Assembly: GCF_004027225.2 (NCBI RefSeq)
Contig: NC_044277.2
Span: 133,764,057-133,828,056, forward strand
DNA: 64,000 nucleotides
Source of the DNA: Strigops habroptila
Taxonomy: Eukaryota > Chordata > Aves > Psittaciformes > Psittacidae
Direction: 5' to 3'
The notes under the pieces were generated by a model, which did not search any database, was not told the origin of the DNA, and saw only the letters and a program-made list of their open reading frames with translations. Made by a program: the position numbers and the translations under genes. Position 1 is the stretch's first letter. Each line of letters starts with the position of its first letter. Positions 12,853 to 24,650 of the stretch are shown here, one piece after another.

Positions 12853-15800
12853 TCCCTGTGGACAACTTCCAACCATCCATCAGGAATTTTGCCTTCAGAA
12901 ACCTTGCACATTACTTATACCTGACGAGTTTCAAACTATCCCCTATCTTTATGGCAAATTTCTCACCTAAATCAATCTCCTACTTTTTTTACATCATTGA
13001 CGACGACAGAAATACCACACGGCTCCTAAGCAGGTGCAACCCCTAGCTAAACCAGCCTGCTTTTGGAACAGAACCTCCTAGAATGAAGAAGTGTGGTACA
13101 GGCGGAGGTTCCATCTGAATCCCCTCCAGGCTGGGAGTGCTAATAATGAAGGTCCTTGCCCCTGTACATACAAATAGATAAGTTTCCTACTGAGCTTTTC
13201 AATTAACATTTCTTGTGTGAAACTGTTGACACAATTAAGCAGGAGCATGAAAACAGAAGCAGGATAGCTAAAGAAAGATCCTTTTATCAAATAATTGTTT
13301 TTCCTATGTACCAGAAGAAAACTAGGGCACAGAATGTAAACATTAGATTAACTTTCAGGAGAGGCTAAAATTATCCAGGATTATACAAATATATGCAGTT
13401 TTTGTTTGTTTTGGTGTTGGTTTGTGGGTTTTGTTTTGGTTTTTTTTCCTGGTACTAAAACCAATTCAGTGTTAAAGACAAATGAAGGTGTTTGGGGTAG
13501 AGGGGTTTGGCTTTTTTGTCATGTGTTTTTGCAAAAGCTCTATGACAAGGCAGATGTATTTTTAAGAAGCAAACTCAACATACCTGTTCTGAATATTCTT
13601 TAATGGACCTTGGATGTATGAATTTAAGCTTTGACCTAGGAGTAAAAATCCATATAGGATCTGGCTGAAGCAGTGATTTCTAATCAAAGTCAGCTCAGGA
13701 ACTAGTCTCATTATTTGCAGTACCTGCATTAGTGGCTGCCCGTGTTCTTTCTTCCAAGTAAGCAGGTGCCAGAGGATCTAGGAAACAAAATCTTTTGTAT
13801 TTCTCACATTGCTTTGTGAGAAATACAGAAACTCTCTCTCACTACTCTCTCGCACGATATTTCCCCTAATTTTGCTCCTTTTCCATTTCCTTTGGAATGC
13901 CCCAATGAGCTCTCCCCATCCTGCTGATACTCACCTGCCATCTGAAACTGGGATGTCTGGATCGAGGGATAAACCACCTTGTATCTAACAGCAAAAATGA
14001 TGGGGTGTGTGGGGAGCATGTATGACAAAGGCAATTGTAATTTAAAGGCTGACCTGTACCACCTATTTTTACACTGAAGTACTCAGGAAACATGCTACAG
14101 ATCATTTTTGTTCTAAATGTCATGAAAAATAAACTATGGTAGCAGTTTGGCATGTACTTCACACTGCAATTTTATGACTCTGTCAGATATAGTACTCACC
14201 AAAACACCTCTATACTGGGAATGTTGCTGGCAGCACAAGGACATAAGGTACTGAAAAGTAAAGATTTAAGGCCTGATAAAGTGATTCCTTCATTTTCAAC
14301 ACTATTTGCCTGTCAGTTGGTCTCAAAGAAGAAAGCTTTAACAAACATTTCAGACTATAAGCACCCTTCGCTGATGCTTTGCCAAAAGCTTTCTTGTGTC
14401 ATTGCATTGCATATCAAGACTTTTCAAATAAAAGGAGCTCTGAAGGCTGCTTCTGTACCTACAGAAGGCAGCAACTCCCACTGTAATTGTTAGGTACTGG
14501 CTGTGAATGACAGGCTGCAGTTCTAAAAACCACCAGTACATGTTTTCCTATATAACCACAAAACAAGAAGAAACGTATAAAGGCGGCTCTAAGAACAGGA
14601 AGAAAGGGCACTGTATGGAACCCTCTCCACTTTTTCAAATGCTGCATTTTACAGACACACGATGAGGGTTTGTTTCTCCAGGGGAAATACACCTTGCACT
14701 TCACACACAAGCCAGCCAAAATGCTGCTGGGTGCCACCACTGAAGTTCCAGTATTCCTCGTCCCCTCAGGGGACAGACAGCCGCTTGCTCCTGCTCTCCT
14801 GCAGGTAGCTAGCTGGCTCCTGCTGGCACTGCAGCACCATGCCCTGTGGATTCACAAGCAGATGCAACTGAGGTTAAGACAGGCAGTGCTATTTCTACCC
14901 AAAAAAATCCCTTCATCTTCACAGAAGGACTGTAACAATAGCAAACAGTAATAATGTTGAAGTGGCTTCCCAAATCTGCTGCTGATTCTGCACTTTTGAG
15001 GGTTTTTTTCTTTCAGTTCAATTTCAGAATAACACAGCTACCAGGAAGAGCACTAAAACCAAAACCTCTCCACTCATCCAGCATAAACCTACATGCAACA
15101 CCAAATAAAGCATCTTGGACCTGCAGCTTTAATGCCTGCTGGGATTACAGCTGAACTGCATGTTCACTGAAAGTTATTTTTATGAAATAATTTAAAAATC
15201 TAAGCAGCAGATAACACATATGTGCATTTCACAGCATTCGCCGACTCCAAACTCGTATTTAATACAAAGGAAACAACAGTTCCCTTTACTGAAGGCACAT
15301 ACTAGCACCCTCTTTTAAGCTTAGCTTTTTACATATTTGGTCATTAACCTGGGCTAAGTTTTATTTCATGCTTTTATGCTTTCATTCCCCAGCCAGATGT
15401 TCAGAAAACACACTAAACACTGCAAACAGTCACCTGAAACCTTGACAAACCCAAACTAAGTGTCAGTTCTGCTCTTCCCAGTATTTCCCCACATCCTCGG
15501 CAAGACAGCCTGAAGGGTCAACTTCATCTGCTACCAGCCCTCCTTGCTGTAGGCTATGCTAATTGCCTAGGGTCCCCACGCAGTCAATGGCAAAAGACAG
15601 GAAAGTCTATTTGTAAGGCTTCTGTCCCAACACAACATGAACAATATACGTGTGACGTGTTGCCCCCAGATGCCTAGTGCTCTGGTGACCATAGGGTAAA
15701 TCAAGACACCCAGCACAGAACATGCAAGCAACCTTGGGAGAGCTGAAGTCAGGCAAGCTTAATTTTCACAAGGAGAAAAAAATACCAACATGCGAAATCA

Positions 15801-16253
15801 CAACTGGCACAAAGAGCTATATTATTCATTATTCCCTCACAATACAAGAATCAGGATTGGCAACAAGCCTAAAAAACAAAGGGAAGTATTTTCCTGCACT
15901 ATTCTACTGTGAAAAATCACTGCCATAGAACATTCAAGAAAACTAGATGGCATTGAGGAAAGAGACCTAAAGGTTACTGAAAACAAAACAGGCGGCCACA
16001 ATTCCAGTTAGGCCATCAGCCACAGAATACCAGATGCTTGAAGGAAAAAAAATGCAAAACAAAACCCCCCACTATTGCATGCCTTAACACATTTTTTCTG
16101 CCAAAACAAACAGTAACCTGTAAGGTCCATATGCAGCCAAACTCTGTTCAACAAGGTAGTCTTCTAATACTTACTTGCAACACTAGGTGGCAGGGAAAAT
16201 ATCTACCTCATCTGCAGCATTTCAATGTAGAGTCTCACTTGGCAATTCTTCCC
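12853..16253. other. Intergenic, no gene seen
   Basis: AT-rich DNA with a G/T-rich tract at about 13,395-13,450 and short chance frames only. It lies downstream of the FKBP14 poly(A) region and upstream of the SCRN1-side island. No exon or repeat family beyond low complexity was recognised. Confidence 0.5.
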
Positions 16254-16372
16254 TGTGAGGGTGGTGAGGCACTGGCACAGGTTGCCCAGAGAAGCTGTAG
16301 CTGCCCATGCCTAGCAGTGTTCAAGGCCGGGTTGGATGGGACTTTGAGCAACATGGTCTAGTGGAAGGTGTT
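16254..16372 (+). mobile_element. CR1 LINE fragment
   Basis: It contains the CR1 3'-region signature in order: GTGAGGGTGGTGAGGCACTG, AGGTTGCCCAGAGAAGCTGT, GTGTTCAAGGCCGGGTTGGA, then GAGCAACATGGTCTAGTGG. The match stops after GGAAGGTGTT, before the usual CR1 terminal repeat, so this copy is truncated at both ends. It lies about 200 bases beyond the candidate FKBP14 poly(A) site. Confidence 0.9.
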
Positions 16373-16574
16373 CAGTAGACCCATGTGTTAGTGGTGCCAG
16401 AATAGAGGCTAATTCCTTCCCTGATATACCCTGCCCTCTCATTTAAGAAACCATAGGAAATTGCAAAATGCTTCTTCCTCTCCAGAAACAGTTCAAACAC
16501 ATGCAAAATGGAGGTGAAATCCTCATGGTCTCCTCCTTCATAAAAACACAGCACTAACATTTACCTCATGCCTC

Positions 16575-17620
16575 TATTTTTCTAAAAAAGTCACTTTATT
16601 ACTTAAAATTCACATCACTTGTGTGCTACTTGTGCAAATACTGCAAAGGGCAATGATGAAACAAGTTCTGCAACTCAGGCAGTCACAAAGCAGGCAAGCC
16701 AATGCGGATTGTTCTTCAATCCATTGTTCTTCAGGCCATACTGATCCTCCTGTCAGTATGCTCTTCCCCTTCTGGATATGGGAAAAACTTCAGACTTGTA
16801 ACACTGTGCTCAAGATCTCCCTCAAAACTTGAGAAGGGAAAGGTGTGATCTTTCTTCATGAATGCAAGCTCCGAGTTTCAAAACAAATGTAAAGGATCAC
16901 CTCTGCACTGCAGCATAATTTGCTATTTTCCAAACTACAGACATTTCCTAGAACCTTGCTGCATTAAAAGTCTGACATTTAACTCCTATTTTGTTCATGT
17001 AATTTAAAGAAAAATGCAGACAATTATTGGGATTGTTGCTAACACTTTACCTTCAAACAGACTTTCAAGAGCAAAATCAGGACAGGGTAGTCATTCATCT
17101 CTGTATCAGTTTCTCAGCTGTATAAAGAGATGCTGATGCCTTTCTAGTACATCTTTTTAAAATCTGCAGGAAAAAAGCAAGGTCAGCACACTGCTTTTTA
17201 AGCAGTGACACACAAGAAGGAAGGGCAAGTAATTTAGCCACAGACTAGAAGTCATACATAAAGGAGTCGCTGAAAGTGATCTTAAACACACAAACAAATC
17301 ACAGAAAGGCACTGAACTGGATTTTGATTTTCACAATGTTTGGTAAGAGGAAATTTTGTTTCATTTCTGAAAAATAAGTTAATACAAAATTTAAAAAAAC
17401 ACTGATGTGCAAGTCTTTGCTGCATAAAAGGAGGTACATTTCCATACTTTAAAATAGTTTAAAACATTTGTACATAATGAACAGAAATTTTTTTATATAA
17501 ACAAAGAGTGTTTCTTTGCTGGCAGCAGCTGTCAACTCCAAAACACAGAATTAAGTTGACAAGAGAACCAGACAGTCTGAGTCACTGCCATTTGTGTCAA
17601 AAAAATTATGCCACCCTTTT
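16575..17620 (-). other. FKBP14: Probable FKBP14 3' UTR
   Basis: This is the AT-rich sequence following the FKBP14 TAG on the minus strand, up to just beyond the candidate AATAAA. It has no coding exon. The true end is inferred only from the hexamer. Confidence 0.45.
16595..16600 (-). other. FKBP14: Candidate FKBP14 polyadenylation signal
   Basis: TTTATT on the plus strand reads AATAAA on the minus strand, about 1.02 kb downstream of the FKBP14 stop codon. It is the first canonical hexamer I found between the stop and the CR1 fragment. A TATAAA variant nearer the stop, at about 17.49 kb, could give a shorter 3' UTR. Confidence 0.5.
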
Positions 17621-20600
17621 CTACAGCTCATCATGCTTGTATGTGAATTCCCTTGCAGATATAAACCCATCACTGTCTTCATCTTCTTTATCAAATATGT
17701 CTTCAACCAATGCATCATGCTGGGTGTCATTGACCACTGCTCCATGCCTTTCAAATTCTTTCTTCAAGTAAATTTTCACCTATTAGACAAAAGGTGAGAG
17801 ATTATGTTTTTAGGCTCATGAAAGAATTTATTATTATAGAGTAAGAGAGGGCCACTATGTTCAGAATTATACTATTAGACAATAGATATCTTCCTTCCTA
17901 TGCCACTGCCAGAGTAATACTTGTCGAACTGGTTCTGCAGCCCTGATCAGTGATGGAAGACTCCAGTAATATAAGTGACAGTAAAACTAGGAAATCAGTT
18001 GCCATACCTTTATGGCATCTGACTGAAAAATGAGCCAGGAAAACCTGTCATCTGGTGTCTATACAGTAAAGTATAAATATAGCTAGGCAGAAGTTATCAG
18101 CTACCAATTTGGTCAGACTCCCAAACAGCTTTTTCACATCCTAGCACTTTCACAAACCAGTAGATGTAAACAGCCACCCCAAATATATACAGAAATCTGC
18201 CTGCAATCTCAGCGTTTGCTGCTGTAATGGGAACTACCTTAATAAAGATTTATTTTTGTACATCTCAATTTTGAAGGACAAAGATTTGAGGTAGCTTTTA
18301 AACAGACTAGTAGAACAGTTATTTACACTAAGCTAGTTACTAAAGGTGAGCTGATACTGAAAAATAATAAAAAAAATCTATTGTTAAGGTGTAAGCAAAT
18401 ATGTGAGCTGAAGCCATGCAAGAAGGGCAAAGCACAGACAGGAGCTTAATTGTTGAGCCAGGAGTAGCGGTTCAAGAACATTCAGCAGGAGAGATACCAG
18501 CACGAAAAGGCATAAAACGAAGTCAAAAAAAGCAGAGAATTAGAAAGCAGCAACATAGAAAAAGTCATCTCCAGAGAAGATGAGAGACCCACCCTTCCCC
18601 ACATGACTGATCATCACCTGGCCAGCAATGACTTTTTGGGTGTCTTACCATTAGTGATATCAGTTCAGTAGTTATGCTAACAAATAGCTACCCATACTGT
18701 GCATCACTCAATAAATGCCTTAAGCATTCTTAAATATTGTGCATTCTGCTTGCAGAGTTGCTCTGTGCACAGCAGTAGCTAAAAACCTAACTTACATTTA
18801 GATGCCTCCCTCAGGTTAAGCTTTCCCTTTCCACTATCCCATCCTATTAGCTTTGCTCACAGAAGGGCAACCCACTCACCTCCTGCTTGGACAGTTTCCA
18901 GTCATCATTAAGATCCATCTCTTGGAATGACTCATGAGATCTTGGTCCATTCCTAATTTCTAGAAGGTCAATGTTGAAAATCAGTGTACTCTCAGGTGGA
19001 ATTTTTCCTGCCCAAAATGGTAAACATGGAGAAAAGTTAAAAACACAATTACATATTCAGTGCCATACAAAAGCCATATGCCTCAGAGAAATATTCCAGT
19101 AATCCTACTACTTTAAAAGCATCCTTCAATTGGAACTAAAGAGGATAAGTAACTATAACAGTGATAACTATTTCAAACTGTAGCCTGGACCCAGAGCAGC
19201 CCTTACAGCACACATGCAACCTGAGATGCAACTGGTTTTGTTGGAGACTAGTACACGTTGATGTGAGCTCATATTCAACAATCATCATCACAGGTTTATC
19301 AGACAATGTTCTTGAACCTTTTTTCATGGCCAGAGCCAGATGAAGTGGAAAACAGTGAAAGAGACTGTACAGCCAGCCAGGTGGCCACAGCTGCAACTTA
19401 CAGCCAAGACTGATGGACAGGGTAGCAAGAAGAGAGAGTTCAGTGCTCCTGACACATCATAAACCCACTAGTGTCCAAATTCTTCTCCACTGCCAACTGA
19501 CACCTTGTACCTGCTAGTCTGCCACTGGAAAAACTCTCCTTGCAGAGAAAGCCAGGAGGTCGGCAATGCCGCCAGTATTCCATAGCTATCTGGACTGCTG
19601 CACAGGGCACTGAGCTATTTCCAAACACACAGCAGAAACTAAGTATGTAAATCTGCCCCAAAGACATGTGTTGGCATCATGCTATTTCTGATGCAGCTGA
19701 ACAGACCGGTCATTTCCTAACGGCGCCAAGGACCAGCCCTCCTATGCGACCACCCCTCAAGGATTCCAGTTTAGCAGGCACTGGCTTTTACAGCGATGTG
19801 ATATGCCTTCATGCCGATGGCTGAAGCTACTGTCAAAGACCCTTCTGCACACCACTTTGCTCCTTATACAGAGAAAGGTTGAATAGGACCAAATATATTT
19901 CTAAATTGGATAGCAGCATCCCCCCAAAAATATTCCTGTGCCTTCAGAAGACAGGGGAAAAAAAACTAATCCACGTCTACTATCTTGGAGCTATGGTGTT
20001 AAATACACTCTGAGCTGCAGCAACAAACAGGCTTGCAGATTTCTGGGATGAATAAATGTGCAGAAACTTCTGGAAATACAAGGCGCAGTGGCCTGCTTAG
20101 AGTTTGGAACACAGGTAATTTTTCTGAGTGTTCCACAAAAGGCATCTGACTCGTCATTCAAGTCAGACAGCAAGCAAGGTGGGAGGCTAGTGAAATTATG
20201 TGCATTCAGAGGAAAGCATGAAGAAAATGGAGTAATTTGGTCTTCAAGGGCACAACCTGAATATAGCAACATCATTATTTTCAAATACTTCAAAGTGTTC
20301 CCAAAGCAAGTAATTTCTCACAGCAGTAGCAGTGTTTACTTGTTCAACCTTCTTACACTAAACACAGAGGTGAGGCTTGCAAGTCTCTGAGGAACAACTG
20401 TAGTGCTTTACATATTAATCAAGGCAAGTAGCCTGTGACGACTATGTGAGTACTGCAGCATTTACTATCTCTTTGTGGAAAGTTACAGTTGTGCCCTGCA
20501 TACAATCAACTGACCACCACAAGTTTTGTGTTCTCTACTAGAAACATGATTATTTCCAATACTATCTCTTGAACCCTCTCCTGGGTTCAGCCCCCAAACC

Positions 20601-23600
20601 AAGGCTACTAGAAAAAAAAAATGTTTTAAAAGGATACTTTCAAGAAAGGAAGGTATGGAGCATGCTGCATGTATGGAGTACTATGTAGCATGGAGTAATA
20701 TGGACTATTACTTAGCCTATGTTCAGCCTAGTTGCCTGAAGATACAGACATGTAAACATTCCTCATTTCAAAAACAGACTCAGATTAATGGGAGAAGACA
20801 GTAGCAGGAAGGATTATATGTTCCAAGACATTTATCCTTTCTGCTTTGAAGCCTGGTATTACCAGAGGTCATTGTGATAACTGTTGTCATGACAAAATAC
20901 TCCTAATAACTGCTCCAAGAGAAGTAAATTAAAACAAACCCCATAAAGCTGCCACTTATTTAACTGCAAATTCCTGATCTGGCCTTCCCATTGAAACAGG
21001 AATCTTGGCATGGGAAAGGAAAGGAAAAATACCAAACACCATCAGTAGTAGACAGGTTGAGAAAACCCTACAAAGAATACTTTTATCTGTTTGTACACCA
21101 TTCAATACATTTTCAGTAGATGCCAACATGACCATCCATGTGCCTGCCTATCTGTCAAACTGAAAATAGCTGAAAAAGGGAAAGAATTAAGTGGCTCTAT
21201 AGGAAGAATTAAGTGGTGACTTTCCACTGTATCAGCTAAGAACAGCAGCGGCACAGGGAGTTTCTTAGGGTTCTAAAAGAAACCTGTAAGCAAGAATGAG
21301 GCTTGCACACGCCCATTCATGAAGTATTACCACAAACAGAGATGCAACAGCCAAAAAGCCAACCGTTACCTAAGCAACCACTTCCAGCTGGACTGTAAAA
21401 AGAGGAAAAAATAAAGCAAGAGAGAATAAAAAAGGAGGGCACTGTTGAGCACAGCACTAACAGAAAAGGCACTCAGAACATACTGCACAGCAGCTACCAT
21501 CAATTCCTGGGGTTTTTTTCCTGCATTCATCACAGAACCACTTAAGGGTTATTTCTACAGAAAATAAATCAGTGAGAAAAAAGCACCTGACTCCATCAAT
21601 TCTCATTTAATGGAATCAGCCTGGAAAGCTTGCTAACCTCTTAGGCCAAGAATAACAGTAAAATACAGAGATTAAAAAACAATTAAGGGAAGGATTTCAG
21701 GCGTTTTACCTTTCCCTTCTTTTCCATAAGCAAGGGCTGGTGGAATAGTTAGCTTTCGCTTCTCTCCCACACACATGTCCTTCAAACCTTTGTCCCAGCC
21801 TTTGATAGCTTCCCTTATGCCAAGTGTAAACCACATAGGTTGACCATTGTTATGCTTGTGACTGGAAAAGAACAGAATAAAACACTTAAGTCTTTAGACA
21901 GCAAGTTCCATAAAAGATACGTGGAGCATGTGGAATATGCACATAATTAAAAACACACCACTATTTGGCACCTTGGCATTTCTTAAATGAAAGACCCAGA
22001 CTTTTAAAGTCTTTAGAACGTACACCTCGCATGATAAGGTTCCTTAAGAAGTAAGAAGAAATAAAACAACACCTACATGGTATTTTTATGACAATACTAA
22101 ACAACCTGAATCTCCACCTTCACTTCCCTGATCATTTATTTCCACTTTGAAACTGATCAGATTAGAAAGGTATTTCTACTTAAAAATCTACATTCAAGGC
22201 CATGCGTATTGTTTGGTAAATCAAAACCCAGTTTGGTCATGATTACAATATACCTAATAAAATGCTTGGAAGAATTGGCCACAGATCTTCCAGAAAAGCC
22301 ATTAGGAAATAAAAAACTACACAACAGATAGTCTAGAAAAATAGAAACAAATGCATGCAAAACATTCACGTTTAAAATAGGCAGACAAGGCCCCTTCCCA
22401 GTTTAACCAGACGGTACACCAGGACTACTTTCACTCTCGCTACAGACACAGTTTTAAAAGCTCGATTTACTAGTTATGCAGGAAAGGTGCTTAACAAGAA
22501 AACAGCACTTACAGAAGTTAGTCAGCAGCAAAAACTTAAAGAGTGCCACTAGAGCTCCTTTTAGAGAGGCAGGTTAACTACAAGAGAAAATTAGTGAGAT
22601 TTTAGTGCAATGGTCTGCAAGAGCCTAAACATGCAAAACATTGTCTATTTGTTAATACGTTCCACACAAGTAGATTTCAGACACGGCCTGCGGACACCTG
22701 AGCATTTTGCTGTCTCCTGCTATTAACACTTCGTTGATGTTTTACAGGAAAAGCGCCATTAGCAACCAGTTGCAGGCTCTTAGCACTCCCTCGAATTTCT
22801 GGCTCTTCCTCCTACTTGCATTACTGAGGCTCTGCTATGTGGATTTGTCTGGCCGGGGGCCGGTGAAGAATCCGCCGTTTCGGTGATGAAAAGCTGTCAT
22901 TGTGCTGCCAGTGGTGGACATATATATGTACTTGTTTGGGGTTTTTTAAATTAGAGGCAGACTTCTCCCCTAGACGTTTGCTTTAGAAACTAGACAGAAA
23001 TTCGTGCACAGCAGAAGACTTATTAAACTGCCCATACCATATACCAAATCCTGTGTCTAAGTTCTAGCAGAGGATGCGTAACACCCCCCTCTTTTAACAA
23101 ATGCTGCATGGCTCTGCTTTCTACAGACTAACCAGAAAACAAAAGCTAAATAAGGTTTCTTTTATAGCTTCGATCTGGCAAACGGGAAGGAGGTAAGTTT
23201 TACTATTGGTGTTCATCTTAAGCAGCATTGCGAGTCAGTGATTCCTAAACTGCCAAAACATAAAGGTAAACCAAACTTTCCGAGAAGAGGTGGCGGTGGA
23301 AAGGGCCCCACTGACAAGTTTGTGCAGCGTTATTTAAGCTATTTTAATTCAATAACAAGTAAATTCTAGGGCATACCATGAACACACGCGCATTGCTTTT
23401 GCTTCCCAGCACACAGGTAAACACAAATTTTGGGAGGGAGAGGTAATTGTATAAGTAAATAAAAATCCACCCGTCCTCAACAAAACGCTCCTCACGGAGC
23501 TATGAGGGGATGGACCGCTGTGAGGGGTGCGGATCCAGGAAAGCGCTGCCAGAAGAGATCACCTACACGGAAACAAAGGTACGTATCGAGAGGCATAGAG

Positions 23601-23864
23601 CTGCTTCCCGGCTGAAGCTCACCCACCAGCCCGCTCTGAGGCGAGCCGCCCGGGGCGAGCTACTTACGTGGAGTGAAACATGGAGCCATCCCTCTCCAAG
23701 TAGCCCTCGTAGTGAACCAGCATCATGTCCCCCCACTTGGTCCTCCTGTGGCAGATGAACGGCTTCTGCAGCACCTCCACCTTCACGTCCGCCGCGGGGA
23801 TCAGCGCCGCGGCCGCGCAGCCCAGCGCCGCGGCCAGCAGGGCGGCCCGCAGCAGCGCCGCCAT
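17621..23864 (-). CDS. FKBP14: FKBP14, ER peptidyl-prolyl isomerase (FKBP22), 4 exons, 211 aa
   Basis: Coding exons in transcript order are 23668-23864, 21710-21861, 18880-19007 and 17621-17779. All introns are GT-AG, phases agree, and the total is 211 codons, the human length. Residues 1-20 form an Ala/Leu-rich signal peptide. An FKBP isomerase domain spans about residues 30-135, with active-site counterparts Tyr52, Trp88 and Tyr111. Cys38 and Cys96 match the known disulfide pair. Two EF-hand loops follow, at 148-159 and 192-203. Asn176 is in an NDT glycosylation sequon, and the protein ends HDEL (ER retention). The start codon has G at -3 and +4. By family knowledge it catalyses proline isomerisation and binds procollagen in the ER; human loss causes kyphoscoliotic Ehlers-Danlos syndrome. 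It is divergently transcribed from PLEKHA8. The reading frame stays open upstream of this ATG, but an earlier start would bury the signal peptide. Confidence 0.97.
17780..18879 (-). other. FKBP14: FKBP14 intron 3
   Basis: A GT-AG intron (GTGAGT donor; CTAATAG acceptor on the minus strand) between the exon ending in EF-hand 1 and the last coding exon. No repeat or embedded gene was recognised. Confidence 0.9.
19008..21709 (-). other. FKBP14: FKBP14 intron 2
   Basis: A GT-AG intron with donor GTAAAA and acceptor TTTTGGGCAG on the minus strand. Only short frames occur, none with recognisable protein similarity. No interspersed repeat was identified. Confidence 0.9.
21862..23667 (-). other. FKBP14: FKBP14 intron 1
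   Basis: A GT-AG intron with donor GTAAGT and acceptor TTCTTTTCCAG on the minus strand. It is AT-rich, and its promoter-proximal end runs into the CpG island. No repeat or gene was recognised. Confidence 0.9.
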
Positions 23865-24650
23865 AGCCGCTCCGCAGCCAGGGGGGGTCGCCTCAGCGCC
23901 GCGGAGCCGCCATCCCGCACCCCTCGCCCGGGAGGCGGCGGCCAGGGCCGGTGCGCGACCCCGCTCGCCCGTCCCGCAGACGTGGCAGCGGCCCTTGCAG
24001 GGGGCAGCCCCCGGCTTCCGACGGCCCGGGACCCGAAGCGCGCCCTCTGATTGGCTCGCCTCAGAGAGAGCCCAGAAGAAGCAGCCGCCCATTGGGTCAC
24101 GCTCCTGTCCGTCCTTCGGCTTGTCCAATCAGCGGCCGCGCTCCGTGGGCGGGGCGCTGAGGGAAGGGGTGTGCGGGCCTCGGGGCTCCAGGAAGCGAAC
24201 GTTAGCGAGCGGGGGAGCCCGCCGGGCCGCTCGCACAAAAGAGCCGGCTCCTGCCGGGCGCTGATTGGGCGGCGCTCTCACCGACGGCGCGTTTCGATTG
24301 GCTGCGGAAGGCCACCTGCTTTGGGCGGTGTGTGCCCGCCCCCCCCTCCTTTCCCATCTCGGTCACATGGGTTGCGATTCCCGAAACGGCTTGCGCTTGC
24401 GTAGCGCTGTGGGGTCGTTGTGTGGGTTCGCAGCTGCGCTAGGAGCGTGGCGGCGGTGGGCCGGCTCGGCGGTGGGGGCCGGGCCGGCTCGGGCGGGCGG
24501 GCGGTGCCCCGCTATGGCCCTGTGTGCCGGCGGCGCGGCGGGGCGTGGGCGGCGGCGGGCGGCGTGACTCCGCCGGGGGGCGGCCGCGCTGCATGGGGGC
24601 GGGGGCCGGCCGCCATGGAGGGGATGCTGTACAAGTGGACCAACTACCTG
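23620..24650. promoter_or_regulatory. Shared bidirectional CpG-island promoter of FKBP14 and PLEKHA8
   Basis: The two start codons, FKBP14 at 23864 (minus) and PLEKHA8 at 24615 (plus), are 750 bases apart, head to head, within one CpG island. Five CCAAT or ATTGG boxes lie at 24050-24054, 24091-24095, 24125-24129, 24264-24268 and 24297-24301, as expected for NF-Y binding in divergent promoters. No TATA box is evident. I saw no perfect ER-stress element (CCAAT, nine bases, CCACG). Long frames on both strands here, including one of 293 codons on the minus strand, are GC-rich chance frames. Confidence 0.85.

Noticed and set aside
12723-12924. Frames across the purine tract on both strands
   Set aside because: They are simple-sequence translations (Lys/Arg/Glu or Phe/Leu/Ser/Pro) of the GA repeat.
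24092-24092. In-frame upstream ATG for FKBP14 on the minus strand
   Set aside because: It overlaps a CCAAT box and has a poor -3 base. Starting there would place 76 residues before the signal peptide, while the ATG at 23864 gives the family-standard 211 residues.
24051-24404. Open frames on the plus strand between the FKBP14 and PLEKHA8 starts
   Set aside because: This is promoter sequence containing CCAAT boxes. There is no splice support and the composition follows GC content.
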